From Peptoniphilus sp. GNH (GTDB taxonomy: Bacteria > Bacillota > Clostridia > Tissierellales > Peptoniphilaceae): a stretch of DNA of 64,000 nt. Below the pieces are notes generated by a model that saw only the letters and a list, made by a program, of their open reading frames with translations, did no database searches and was not told the DNA's origin. The position numbers and the translations under genes were made by a program. Each line of letters starts with the position of its first letter. The stretch's first letter is position 1. Of this stretch, positions 18,482-29,570 are shown piece by piece. The stretch is taken from the NCBI GenBank assembly GCA_021307325.1, contig CP089931.1, forward strand, positions 458,979 through 522,978, in the 5' to 3' direction.

Positions 18482-18720
18482 AAAAATATTTTACCTATAT
18501 TTTAAAATGCAATGACGGCAGCCTCTACACTGGCTATACAGTTAATCTAGAAAAACGATTAGCAAGTCATAATTCTGGCAAAGGAGCCAAGTACACAAGA
18601 GCTAGACGACCTGTTGAGTTGGTTTATTATGAGGAGTTTGACACAAAATCAGAGGCACTAAAAAGAGAGGCTGCTATAAAAAAGCTAAGCCCCTCTCAAA
18701 AAAAATCTCTCATAGGTTAA
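18478..18720 (+). CDS. GIY-YIG domain protein (UPF0213/YhbQ-like)
   Basis: An 80-residue single GIY-YIG domain. The family motif reads [17 protein letters not shown]-like at the N-terminus, with the arginine and glutamate of the fold in [19 protein letters not shown] and [22 protein letters not shown]. Homologues are small nuclease-fold proteins of uncertain role, linked in some species to DNA repair or exchange. The start is a TTG overlapping the recX TGA, with GAGGAGG upstream. Its stop overlaps the stop of the convergent membrane gene. Confidence 0.93.
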   Translation: MKKYFTYILKCNDGSLYTGYTVNLEKRLASHNSGKGAKYTRARRPVELVYYEEFDTKSEALKREAAIKKLSPSQKKSLIG

Positions 18721-19016
18721 TTTGTCAATATACCAAGAATCATCGCAAATAAAAGTGATACCAAACCTGAACTAATGCCTATTACCGCTACTACAAGCTG
18801 TGGTATGCTCTCTTGATCGAACAGAGCATTTATAACAGTAAAAAGTGTAAAAACTCCTATGAATATTAAAATTAGTCCAGGTAAGTATTTAGTGAATCTA
18901 AGCTTTCCTGAAATTATATTTATTGCAAATGTGATTATAAGAGCAGCAACTATTACATACACTCCTATCATCATGTAAGTTGTATGACCCTTAAACATTT
19001 CTAAAACTTTAGACAT
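18717..19016 (-). CDS. Small membrane protein, function unknown
   Basis: A 99-residue protein with three hydrophobic helices (about 14-34, 44-64 and 73-97) and short polar loops. No motif is recognised. It is the last gene of the response regulator-kinase-lipoprotein set, starting one base after the lipoprotein gene, with AAGGAGGA upstream. It could be a membrane partner of the lipoprotein; that is an inference from position only. Confidence 0.7.
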   Translation of the reverse strand: MSKVLEMFKGHTTYMMIGVYVIVAALIITFAINIISGKLRFTKYLPGLILIFIGVFTLFTVINALFDQESIPQLVVAVIGISSGLVSLLFAMILGILTN

Positions 19017-20426
19017 TTAGTCCTCCTTAAGCCTTATATCCCATAGACCGGCATACGATCCGACTGCCCATTCAGCCATTATTACATCGGAATCCAGTCC
19101 TATAAATTTTTCTACTAAAACTTCGCTATCTATTTTACCATAATTTATTTCATAAATCTTCAGATTGCCCTCTTGAATACAAATAAGATACCTATGGTTC
19201 GGCGATGTGAACGCATCTTTTACATAATTTAGTTCTTTTTTTATTGTATTAAAAGGAAGTGCGAGCGAATCAAGCTTTGCCATGTCCTTTGGCAAAATTG
19301 TCATTATATCAAAATCTTCGTAGAGACTACTATTAAAGTCATTTATTCTTCCTCTAAGTTTCCAATATCCCTCTCTTCTATAAATTCCAAGATTAGAAGT
19401 ATCAATTTGATTTGATGGAGATTTTTGTATAATACCAGTGGCTGAGTCTTTATAAACATTGTCGCCATTTTCTATAAAATCTCTTAGCTTCAAGGACAAG
19501 GGGGATGATATATTTTCAATCATTTTAAGTCTTAAAATTTTAAAATTGCTTCTTACATTTGTCATCTCAAGACTTATATAATCTGGCGAAATATAGTCTA
19601 TCCTCTTAAAATATTTTTGATCATTTACATAAGATGAAAATACAGGATTTCCCTTTAAAGGCTCAATTCTTATCTCATCATAAATGTCTTCATTGAATCG
19701 TCTTTCAACTTTTACTTTGAAAAACTCAGATCTCTTAGGCACAATTAAGTCTTTTAGTTCTCTAACTTCTATATTTTTGTCTTTTGAGAGGTTTATAAAG
19801 TATGAGCTATATTCATATCCCTCGATTGATGTATTGGATGGTCTTCTTATGCCAAGTAAAAGAGCATTGTCATCGCTAGTCTTTAAGTCCAAATCCATGT
19901 CATCAAAATCTTTGGTCTTTTTTATCAAATCTTTCATTTCTTCATCACTTATCTTGTCGTCAATTTTATTTATTTGAAGAAAGAATCCTCTAAAATAAAG
20001 CAAAGCTTCTTTATCGGTTATTCTCAAAATTTCATAAAAAATTTCATCATTTTTATATATATCAACAACGTCAATACGATCCTCGTTTATTCCCAGTTTT
20101 TCTTTCTCTATGTTATATTGCCTAAACAAAAAAGATCTGGTGTCAAGATTTCTTGACCTATATACAGGTCCATCTATATATTGATTTAATATTACAGCTT
20201 GGGTGTTTGTGAATCCGACTTCTTTTCCTATTAGCTCTTTGAATTGAAAATTATCTACAAAGCTGTCACCTGAAAAAATACATTTAGTGACAGCCCACTT
20301 GCCTCTTATGATAAACTTCTCTGAATTTGGCTGCTCAACGTTCACCTTGTCCATGTCAACTATAGAGCAAGATGCTAGCATAAAAGTTAAAAAGCAAATA
20401 AATAAAATCTTTATAAATTTTTTCAT
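19017..20426 (-). CDS. Lipoprotein of unknown function next to a two-component system
   Basis: A protein of about 469 residues with a lipoprotein signal peptide ending in the lipobox LASC (about residues 18-21). The remainder has no membrane segments and no family motif I recognise; its regular beta-rich pattern of short repeats (GKWAVTKC and GYWKLRGRI begin similar segments) suggests a folded extracytoplasmic sensor or binding protein. It is coupled to the histidine kinase gene by an ATGA overlap. The ATG at 20426 has GAGGA six bases upstream; an ATG at 20432 also exists. It may modulate the kinase, which is inferred from context. Confidence 0.75.
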   Translation of the reverse strand: MKKFIKILFICFLTFMLASCSIVDMDKVNVEQPNSEKFIIRGKWAVTKCIFSGDSFVDNFQFKELIGKEVGFTNTQAVILNQYIDGPVYRSRNLDTRSFLFRQYNIEKEKLGINEDRIDVVDIYKNDEIFYEILRITDKEALLYFRGFFLQINKIDDKISDEEMKDLIKKTKDFDDMDLDLKTSDDNALLLGIRRPSNTSIEGYEYSSYFINLSKDKNIEVRELKDLIVPKRSEFFKVKVERRFNEDIYDEIRIEPLKGNPVFSSYVNDQKYFKRIDYISPDYISLEMTNVRSNFKILRLKMIENISSPLSLKLRDFIENGDNVYKDSATGIIQKSPSNQIDTSNLGIYRREGYWKLRGRINDFNSSLYEDFDIMTILPKDMAKLDSLALPFNTIKKELNYVKDAFTSPNHRYLICIQEGNLKIYEINYGKIDSEVLVEKFIGLDSDVIMAEWAVGSYAGLWDIRLKED

Positions 20427-20428
20427 AC

Positions 20429-21823
20429 TCATTCCTCAACTATAGGTATCATAATACTTACCGTAGTTCCCATATTTTTTTCCGAAAAAATTTCCAATTT
20501 CCCTCCATGAAGTTTTACTATCTCATCAGAAACAGAAAGACCTATGCCAGAATGTGATTTCGAATGCTTTCCCTTGTAAAATTTTTCTTTTACATGAGCT
20601 ATTTCTTCTTTAGAAATACCCCTGCCATTATCTGATATTAAAATCCTAAAAAATTTGTCATCTGGGAAAGAACTAACCTTTACCCATCCACTTTCTTCCG
20701 TAAATTTTATAGCATTGTCCATTACATTTATCAAAACTTGCTTTATTCTATTTTCATCACCAAGCGTCAAGCATACATCATCATAGCTTTCATCAATCAA
20801 GACTATCTTGTTGTTATTTAATTTTGGCATGAGTTGCTTTATTACTTCTTTGCAGGTTGCCGCAATATTAAAAGTTGCCTTTTCTAGACTAATTCTTCCA
20901 GATATAAATCTTGAGAAATCCAAAAGATTCTCTACCATTTTGCCGAGTCTATCGCTCTCACTCTCAATTATTTCAAGACCATCTCTCAAATAATCTGCTT
21001 CTTCTGGTTTTAGGTCTTTCAAAACGACAGCCCAGCCTTTTATAGATGTAAGCGGTGTTCTGAGTTCGTGAGATATTGAAGATATAAAATCATTCTTTAT
21101 CTGTTCTTTTTTTAATATCTCTTCAGCCATCAGATTCATTGTATTGGTAAGCTGGTCTATTTCCTGATAAGATTTTATTTTTATTCTGTCCTGGTATTGT
21201 CCGTTTGAAAACTTTTTGGCCGCCTTAGTAAGTTCATACAGAGGTTTTGTAAGTGACCTTGAAAAAACAACTATGAAACTCAAAGACACTATAAGCACTC
21301 CGACAGAAAGTCCTACAACAGAAATCATAACTCTCATAGTAGACATTTTTGCCGATCTTAGAGAGGATATAAATCTCAAATAACCTATGATTTCATTTTT
21401 ATTATTTCTGATTTCTCTAGTTGAGTGGATAGATCCATCATTTCCGAATAAATTTTGATCTTTTATGATGTTAATTTGCCCCGGCTTAGATAAGATTTCA
21501 TTATCTTGCAAGACAAGCCCTTGCGATGTGCCAAGGCTATCATAGACCACTTCATTTTTTGTATCAATTATTTGAATCTGCATATCCTTGCTAGACCAAA
21601 GGGCATCGGTATCCAAATACAAAAAATCATTTAAATTTCTATCGCTATAATATTTTTCGTATAAGTTTAGGGAATTTTCAATTCTTAAATCCAGGGTGTT
21701 TTGAATGTTTTTATAGTAATAGTTCCTAACACCCCATATCAAGGCAAAATCTATAATAGTAACCGTGAAAAATATAATCATAAAAAAATTCCAAATTAAA
21801 CTTTTAGAAATTGTCTTTTTCAC
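20429..21823 (-). CDS. Sensor histidine kinase, HAMP-HisKA-HATPase
   Basis: A 464-residue kinase. Transmembrane helices lie at about 9-31 and 164-188 around an extracytoplasmic sensor of about 130 residues; a HAMP domain follows (about 189-240), then HisKA with the phosphorylated His252 in SSISHELRTPLTS, and a HATPase domain with NVMDNAIKF (N box), DNGRGI (G1) and GIGLSVSDEI (G2). It resembles the WalK/PhoR class without a PAS domain. Overlaps the response regulator by four bases. The signal is unknown. Confidence 0.93.
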   Translation of the reverse strand: MKKTISKSLIWNFFMIIFFTVTIIDFALIWGVRNYYYKNIQNTLDLRIENSLNLYEKYYSDRNLNDFLYLDTDALWSSKDMQIQIIDTKNEVVYDSLGTSQGLVLQDNEILSKPGQINIIKDQNLFGNDGSIHSTREIRNNKNEIIGYLRFISSLRSAKMSTMRVMISVVGLSVGVLIVSLSFIVVFSRSLTKPLYELTKAAKKFSNGQYQDRIKIKSYQEIDQLTNTMNLMAEEILKKEQIKNDFISSISHELRTPLTSIKGWAVVLKDLKPEEADYLRDGLEIIESESDRLGKMVENLLDFSRFISGRISLEKATFNIAATCKEVIKQLMPKLNNNKIVLIDESYDDVCLTLGDENRIKQVLINVMDNAIKFTEESGWVKVSSFPDDKFFRILISDNGRGISKEEIAHVKEKFYKGKHSKSHSGIGLSVSDEIVKLHGGKLEIFSEKNMGTTVSIMIPIVEE

Positions 21824-22512
21824 GAATTTTTACCATTCCACCTATAACCTAAGCCCCAAACTGTTTCGATGTATTCGGGTTTTGCAGCAGACTTTTCGAT
21901 TTTTGATCTCAATCTTCTTATGTTGACATCCACGATTTTTGTATCGCCGACAAATTCATTGCCCCACACAAGATTTAAGATTTCGTCCCTACTAAGGGCC
22001 TTTCCGGAATTTTCCATAAAATTTTTAATTATTAAATATTCTGTTGGGGTGAGATCTATTTCCTTGTCATCTTTATAAAACTTTCTAGAATAAGCATCCA
22101 ATTTGAATGGCGGATGAATAATAATTGCACCTGTAGTGCTTTCACTACCAAGTATTCTTCTTTCCAAGCTCCTTATTCTAAGTGTCAATTCAGTCGGATT
22201 AAATGGCTTGGACATATAATCATCTGTACCATATTGCAAACCCAAAATTTTGTCATAATCTTCTGATTTTGCAGTTAACATTATTATTCCAAGACTTGGG
22301 AATTTCTCTCTTAGTCTTTTGCAGACTTCAAATCCATCTATTCCTGGAAGCATAACATCTAAAACTACAATATCTGGGAATTCTTTATATGCGAGTTCAA
22401 GTCCTTCTTCTCCGCTTCCAGCTTGAAAAACTTCATAACCTTCTCTTTCTAAATTTAATTTTACAAATTTTCTTATAGGTTCTTCATCTTCAACCAATAA
22501 TATTTTTGTCAT
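21820..22512 (-). CDS. OmpR/PhoB-family response regulator
   Basis: A 230-residue regulator. The receiver domain (about 1-120) has the acidic pocket VEDEE, phosphoacceptor Asp52 in VVLDVMLPG, and switch lysine in YMSKPF. A winged-helix output domain follows (about 135-228), with DLTPTEYLIIKNF and the recognition helix VDVNIRRLRSKIE. It is first in an operon with the kinase, lipoprotein and small membrane protein genes. A weak -10 box TATAGT lies about 40 bases upstream. Confidence 0.94.
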   Translation of the reverse strand: MTKILLVEDEEPIRKFVKLNLEREGYEVFQAGSGEEGLELAYKEFPDIVVLDVMLPGIDGFEVCKRLREKFPSLGIIMLTAKSEDYDKILGLQYGTDDYMSKPFNPTELTLRIRSLERRILGSESTTGAIIIHPPFKLDAYSRKFYKDDKEIDLTPTEYLIIKNFMENSGKALSRDEILNLVWGNEFVGDTKIVDVNIRRLRSKIEKSAAKPEYIETVWGLGYRWNGKNS

Positions 22513-22583
22513 ATTATCACCATTACCTCAATTCTTTGTTTTACTATATCATATTTGAAAAATGTTAAAAAGCTACTTATGAA

Positions 22584-22616
22584 ATAAAAAACTACCACCC
22601 GATAAAAGGTGGTAGC
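22584..22616 (-). terminator. guaB terminator
   Basis: Minus strand CTACCACC / GGTGGTAG stem (22608-22615 with 22592-22599), followed by TTTTTTATTT, directly after the guaB stop. Confidence 0.9.
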
Positions 22617-22620
22617 ATTT

Positions 22621-24081
<1,461 letters not shown>

Positions 24082-25302
24082 TTAATTTTTTATAAGTCCT
24101 ATCTCTATTGTTTCTGGTGTAGCAAAAAGAAAAACAAATCTCTCCGGCACTTCAATTTTAAACTTCAATTTTTGTCGGAGAACTTTTGATTTTTCAAGGT
24201 CACAAGTTATTTTTATAGAATTTGGATCCACTTGCAATTGATCCTTTAAATTTATAGGTTCAACCTCAACTTGAATAAATTTTAAGCTGTCCATTGTTTG
24301 AATTCGATAACCCTTGGGAACATTTTTAAACTCTATATTGCCAACAGGCACATCTACTGTCATAGAATTTGGACTTCCCAATTTATAGCTTACTGCAAAG
24401 GTAGATTCATCATCCAAGAGGCTTACCCCTTGCGGGAGATTCAATTCAACAGTTTTAACTTTATCGCTCAAAATGTCATTTATATTTATCTCCTTGGTTT
24501 CTATCTCTGTAATTTTATCTATTAATGTTGCATTTCCCTTTACCCTTACCGCATTAGGTGTGACTGCTAAATACTTTACAACAGCATCTACATTTGGTTT
24601 ACCATAAGTTTTCAGTTTAATTGGTAGAGTTTGAGTCTTTAGAAGTGGGATATCAACATTTATTCTTTCTGGTATTATATTAATTTTTTCAACCTCTTCA
24701 TCATTTTCATTAAAGGCTGAAACTTTAGCTGAAACAAGCTTGGAATCGCTAATGCCGTCTAAGTTTACTACTGCAACCAATTTATCTATTGAGTCTACAT
24801 AAGTCTTGGGCCCTTCTACTAATACCTTTTGGCTATTCGAAAAATCGTCTAATATCATGCCATGACTTGGTACCCCGACTGTTTTTACATTTACTTCAAA
24901 CTCGTGACTAACTCTCTCATCAATTTTAAAATTAAGAGATTTTGGTTCGACGGATGTAATCCTAACTCCTGGCTCCGAAACTCTGGCATCAACTTTTATT
25001 TTATAATCTCCAGATGAATAGCCCTTCAAATTGCAAACTGCACTTATATCCTCATTGGTCAAGTTGTTCATTTTTGAAAGATTACCTGTAACTTTTATGT
25101 CAACGCTAGCAGTTTCTGGTGAGAGAATAGTAAGTCCATTTACTTTTAATTCCGATACATCTACATATCTTACACTCACTCCTCTAAATACCTTAGTTAT
25201 CTCAATGTCTTTTTCTCTTCTAACGTAGGACCACAAGAGTATTGCTATTAGAAAGGAGAAAACTATAAGCCTTGTGCGCTTACTTCTGAGTTTTTTCATC
25301 AT
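24082..25302 (-). CDS. cdaR: CdaR, YbbR-domain regulator of diadenylate cyclase
   Basis: A protein of about 406 residues with one N-terminal membrane helix (about 12-30) and four extracytoplasmic YbbR repeats (recognisable by phrases such as VEGPKTYVDSIDKLVAVVNLDG and VRVKGNATLIDKITEIETKEI). CdaR binds the membrane cyclase CdaA and modulates c-di-AMP synthesis. Start at the first of two adjacent ATGs (25302) because AAGGA lies four bases upstream; the gene overlaps the end of cdaA by 23 bases. Confidence 0.9.
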   Translation of the reverse strand: MMKKLRSKRTRLIVFSFLIAILLWSYVRREKDIEITKVFRGVSVRYVDVSELKVNGLTILSPETASVDIKVTGNLSKMNNLTNEDISAVCNLKGYSSGDYKIKVDARVSEPGVRITSVEPKSLNFKIDERVSHEFEVNVKTVGVPSHGMILDDFSNSQKVLVEGPKTYVDSIDKLVAVVNLDGISDSKLVSAKVSAFNENDEEVEKINIIPERINVDIPLLKTQTLPIKLKTYGKPNVDAVVKYLAVTPNAVRVKGNATLIDKITEIETKEININDILSDKVKTVELNLPQGVSLLDDESTFAVSYKLGSPNSMTVDVPVGNIEFKNVPKGYRIQTMDSLKFIQVEVEPINLKDQLQVDPNSIKITCDLEKSKVLRQKLKFKIEVPERFVFLFATPETIEIGLIKN

Positions 25303-26125
25303 TTGTTCCTTCATTAGTCAGCCTCCACTTATCAAGAAAAGATCCTATTGCATTTAAATTTTTATTATAAGCATCCAAGAGAATTTTTTCAAAGTTTTCT
25401 ATGTCTAAATATCTTGAAATTTCACCATTTTCAGCTATTGAAATAGATCCAGTTTCTTCCGAAACAACAATAGCCAAGCAGTCACTCTTCTCACTTATGC
25501 CAAGAGCTGCCCTGTGACGAGTGCCAAGATCTTTTGGCAAGGAGTTATTGTCTGTCAAAGGCAAAAAACAAGATGCTGCGACAATTCTAGAATCTCTTAT
25601 TATAGCAGCCCCATCGTGCAAGGGTGTATTTGGTATAAATATATTTATCAACAAAGACGAGGATACTTTTCCGTCTATTTTTGTACCCGTCTCTATTATT
25701 TCTTTTAAACCAGTTCTTTTTTCCAAGACTATAAGAGCCCCTATCTTTTGTCTTGCCAAAGATGCAACTGCCAAAGAAATCTCCTTGACAGTTTCAGGCG
25801 TATCATCTCTGCTGCTGCCCTGGGATGCAAAGCTAGATGATCTGCCTATATACTCAAGAGCCCTCCTTAGTTCTGGTTGGAAAACAACAATTATAATCAT
25901 AAATCCGTATGAAAAAAGAGATTTAAAAATCCAATATACGGTGTTTATTTGAAACTTGTCTGTCAGATAAGAAAGGATGAGGATGATTATTATGCCCTTC
26001 GCAACCTGTTGGGCCCTTGTTCCCCTTATGATTTTCAAACCATTGTAAACCAAATAAGCTACTATGACAATGTCAACTATATCCCTAAATCTTATTGTGT
26101 TAAAAAAATTTTCTATATATTGCAT
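25280..26125 (-). CDS. cdaA: Diadenylate cyclase CdaA
   Basis: A 281-residue protein with three N-terminal membrane helices and a DAC domain. The catalytic motifs are visible: PLHDGAAIIRD (DGA) and GTRHRAALGISE (RHR). It makes c-di-AMP from two ATP. Start at the ATG ending at 26125, right after the stop of the DUF5317 gene; the frame upstream is only the overlap with that gene. The cdaA-cdaR pair is usual in Firmicutes, often with glmM; here guaB follows instead. Confidence 0.95.
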   Translation of the reverse strand: MQYIENFFNTIRFRDIVDIVIVAYLVYNGLKIIRGTRAQQVAKGIIIILILSYLTDKFQINTVYWIFKSLFSYGFMIIIVVFQPELRRALEYIGRSSSFASQGSSRDDTPETVKEISLAVASLARQKIGALIVLEKRTGLKEIIETGTKIDGKVSSSLLINIFIPNTPLHDGAAIIRDSRIVAASCFLPLTDNNSLPKDLGTRHRAALGISEKSDCLAIVVSEETGSISIAENGEISRYLDIENFEKILLDAYNKNLNAIGSFLDKWRLTNEGTNDEKTQK

Positions 26126-26127
26126 AT

Positions 26128-26670
26128 CTACTCCCAAAAGCCTAAAAAAATAATAATTCCTATAGCTGAAACAAAATCTCCAAGACTTACAACTTTGCCA
26201 AAATATCCAAAATAATTTATTCCTATTATATCTGAAAGCCAATACATCTTAGGATTATCAGAAAAACCATGACTCATAGAAATACCAAGCTCCAAATAGC
26301 GCAAGGTTTTTTCATTCAAAGACCTTATGGCTGCATTTTGATTAACAGGCATAAATCCGTTAAATAACACAGGAAGCAAATTCATAAAAAATCCAAGTGG
26401 AATCAAAAAATACTTGGATTTTAAAAAATTTATTAATAAAAATGCGAGCATAAAAATCATGCTTGAAATATCAATATAAAAATAATTTCTTAAAAAAAAT
26501 TCACCAACTGTTAGAAATCTAAAATTTAAAGATATGACCATGAGAAATTTTAAAATTATGGATAAAAAAAATAATTGCCAAGCTTTAAAATGCAATCTAT
26601 TCAGCGAATGAAAAGATTTTTTTCTAAAAATTCTTATTATCGATCCTAGGACAAAAGCTTCTAAAAACAT
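26128..26670 (-). CDS. DUF5317 family membrane protein
   Basis: A 180-residue protein with about five hydrophobic helices. The segments LGFFMNLLPVLFNGFMPVN and the C-terminal ISMSHGFSD...LSDIIGINYFGYFGKVVSLGDFVSAIG are characteristic of the DUF5317 group found in clostridia. Function unknown. It stops two bases before cdaA, so it is co-transcribed with the c-di-AMP genes, but its relation to them is not known. Confidence 0.8.
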   Translation of the reverse strand: MFLEAFVLGSIIRIFRKKSFHSLNRLHFKAWQLFFLSIILKFLMVISLNFRFLTVGEFFLRNYFYIDISSMIFMLAFLLINFLKSKYFLIPLGFFMNLLPVLFNGFMPVNQNAAIRSLNEKTLRYLELGISMSHGFSDNPKMYWLSDIIGINYFGYFGKVVSLGDFVSAIGIIIFLGFWE

Positions 26671-26728
26671 TTTTTACCATTTCTTTCTTATTACTCAAAC
26701 TTCAAAATAAGTCTTTAAATTAATAATA

Positions 26729-26757
26729 ATTGTAACATATATCTAAAGCATATGGAA
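26729..26757 (-). promoter_or_regulatory. Candidate promoter of the DUF5317-cdaA-cdaR-guaB operon
   Basis: Minus strand TTCCAT (26752-26757), 17 bases, TACAAT (26729-26734), about 60 bases before the DUF5317 gene. Weak -35. The rest of the gap up to about 26880 is AT-rich with a tandem TTTTTGACG (26855-26872) and no gene. Confidence 0.4.
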
Positions 26758-26884
26758 GATAGACATCAAATAACAAATAATAAGTAAAAATAGCCATTCT
26801 TTGGTTATAATAAAAAAGTAAAAAAAGTATATAAAAAGTAATAAAACGATAAAATTTTTGACGTTTTTGACGAAATTATGAGTA

Positions 26885-27590
26885 TGCATAAAATAATCAT
26901 CCCCCGGCGTAGCCGGGGGTTTTTCTTATGCGGCCCAAAGGGCCTTTTTTACTTGCTGCGCCTCAAGGGAGCTTGTGGTTTACCACTTGCAATTTCTACT
27001 TGCTAACCCCTAAAGGGGTCTATATTGTCCATTGTTATCTGGCCGCTTAATTCGTCTTCTTTCAGCTGGTTTTGTATATACTCTTGTATTGCTTTGGTGT
27101 TCTTCCCTGTGGTATCTACATAATATCCTCGGCACCAAAATTGTCTGCCTCTATATTTATATTTTAAGTTTCCCCATTTTTCATATATCATTATGCTGCT
27201 CTTTCCTTTCAAAAATCCCATAAAACTTGATACTGATATTTTGGGTGGTATTTCTAATAGCATGTGTATATGGTCAGGGCATACTTCTGCTTCTATTATA
27301 TTTACTTCTTTCCAACTGCATAATTCTCTTAATATTGCTCCTATTTCTAATTTTTTACTTCCATAGAATTCTTTTCTCCTATATTTTGGGGCAAATACTA
27401 TGTGATATTTACAGTTCCATTTTGTATGTGATAGACTGTGAGTATGATTTAAATTCATTAAAGACCTCCTGTTATTTTTGTGTTTTGGTAAACCACAAAT
27501 TTATTTTAACATGGGGGTCTTTTTTATCAGTTTTTCATCGCTGAAGCTAAACGGAACCCCCAGTCTAACTGGGGGTATTCTAATTACAAT
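26885..27590 (-). mobile_element. IS200/IS605-family insertion sequence (tnpA only)
   Basis: About 0.7 kb with one transposase gene and a GC-rich hairpin near each end: 26901-26919 (CCCCCGGCGTAGCCGGGGG) on the 3' side of the gene and 27557-27575 (CCCCCAGTCTAACTGGGGG) on the 5' side, as expected for single-strand DNA transposition by a Y1 transposase. A second hairpin GGCCC-AAA-GGGCC is at 26932-26944, and TTGTGGTTTACCA (26973-26985) is repeated inverted at 27486-27498, flanking tnpA. Exact ends are not fixed because these elements lack terminal repeats. It abuts the left end of the accessory island. Confidence 0.8.
27003..27458 (-). CDS. tnpA: IS200-type Y1 transposase TnpA
   Basis: A 151-residue TnpA of full length. 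The HUH motif is PDHIHMLLEI (His-hydrophobic-His) and the catalytic tyrosine lies in the QFWCRGYYVDT segment; the N-terminal KWNCKYHIVFAPKYRRKEFY is the family signature. It cuts and joins single-stranded element ends. An AGGAGG site six bases before the ATG suggests active translation. No tnpB accessory nuclease is present. The gene appears intact. Confidence 0.95.
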   Translation of the reverse strand: MNLNHTHSLSHTKWNCKYHIVFAPKYRRKEFYGSKKLEIGAILRELCSWKEVNIIEAEVCPDHIHMLLEIPPKISVSSFMGFLKGKSSIMIYEKWGNLKYKYRGRQFWCRGYYVDTTGKNTKAIQEYIQNQLKEDELSGQITMDNIDPFRG

Positions 27591-27632
27591 AAAAAAAGGG
27601 GGATAAGGGGCTCTTAATTAGGGATTTATTTC
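27588..27632 (+). repeat. Left inverted terminal repeat of the accessory island
   Basis: AATAAAAAAAGGGGG-ATAAGGGGCTCTTAATTAGGGATTT reads as an imperfect inverted copy of 40331-40378. The GGGGG, AAGGGGCTC/AAGGCTC and AATTAGGGATTT blocks match in order with small gaps. Confidence 0.6.
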
Positions 27633-27642
27633 CTTAAAATTT

Positions 27643-27676
27643 AATCGGCATGAAGGTACTAACCTTTGTGCCGATT
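27643..27676 (-). terminator. Hairpin terminator after the serine recombinase
   Basis: Stem AATCGGCA / TGCCGATT (27643-27650 with 27669-27676) with an inner AAGGT/ACCTT pairing, just after the recombinase stop. The following T-tract on the minus strand is weak. Confidence 0.6.
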
Positions 27677-27677
27677 T

Positions 27678-29378
<1,701 letters not shown>

Positions 29379-29387
29379 TCAAGTTAA

Positions 29388-29570
29388 TTAAGCTGATAAA
29401 CTCGCTCTATTTAACTCATCTACATTATTTAAAATCAGATTTTTAATAATCTGCTCCACACTCTTTTTAGCATTTTTACTTTTCATAGAGTGAACTGTAA
29501 ATATTGTGCCAGATACTTCGATATTCTCCGACTTTTTAATATCATCCTTTTTATTTTTTAGCATAGACAT
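29388..29570 (-). CDS. Small TnpW-like transposon protein
   Basis: A 60-residue protein whose core SGTIFTVHSMKSKNAKKSVEQIIKNLI resembles the TnpW family of Tn4451-like elements (a short IGKTTFIVxxxFS-type core followed by a KxxxxK helix). Function unknown. Its start codon overlaps the stop of the capsid gene (TAATG), so translation is coupled; an internal ATG at 29564 with AAGGAT upstream is an alternative start. It lies just before the serine recombinase gene, the usual TnpW position. Confidence 0.7.
   Translation of the reverse strand: MSMLKNKKDDIKKSENIEVSGTIFTVHSMKSKNAKKSVEQIIKNLILNNVDELNRASLSA

Noticed and set aside
26821-26880. Tandem TTTTTGACG as a possible att site for the recombinase
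   Set aside because: It lies outside the IS200 element and has no matching copy at the right end of the island.
27003-27458. IS200 gene as part of the island proper
   Set aside because: The IS has its own end hairpins and lies outside the inverted repeat at 27588, so it is treated as a separate insertion.
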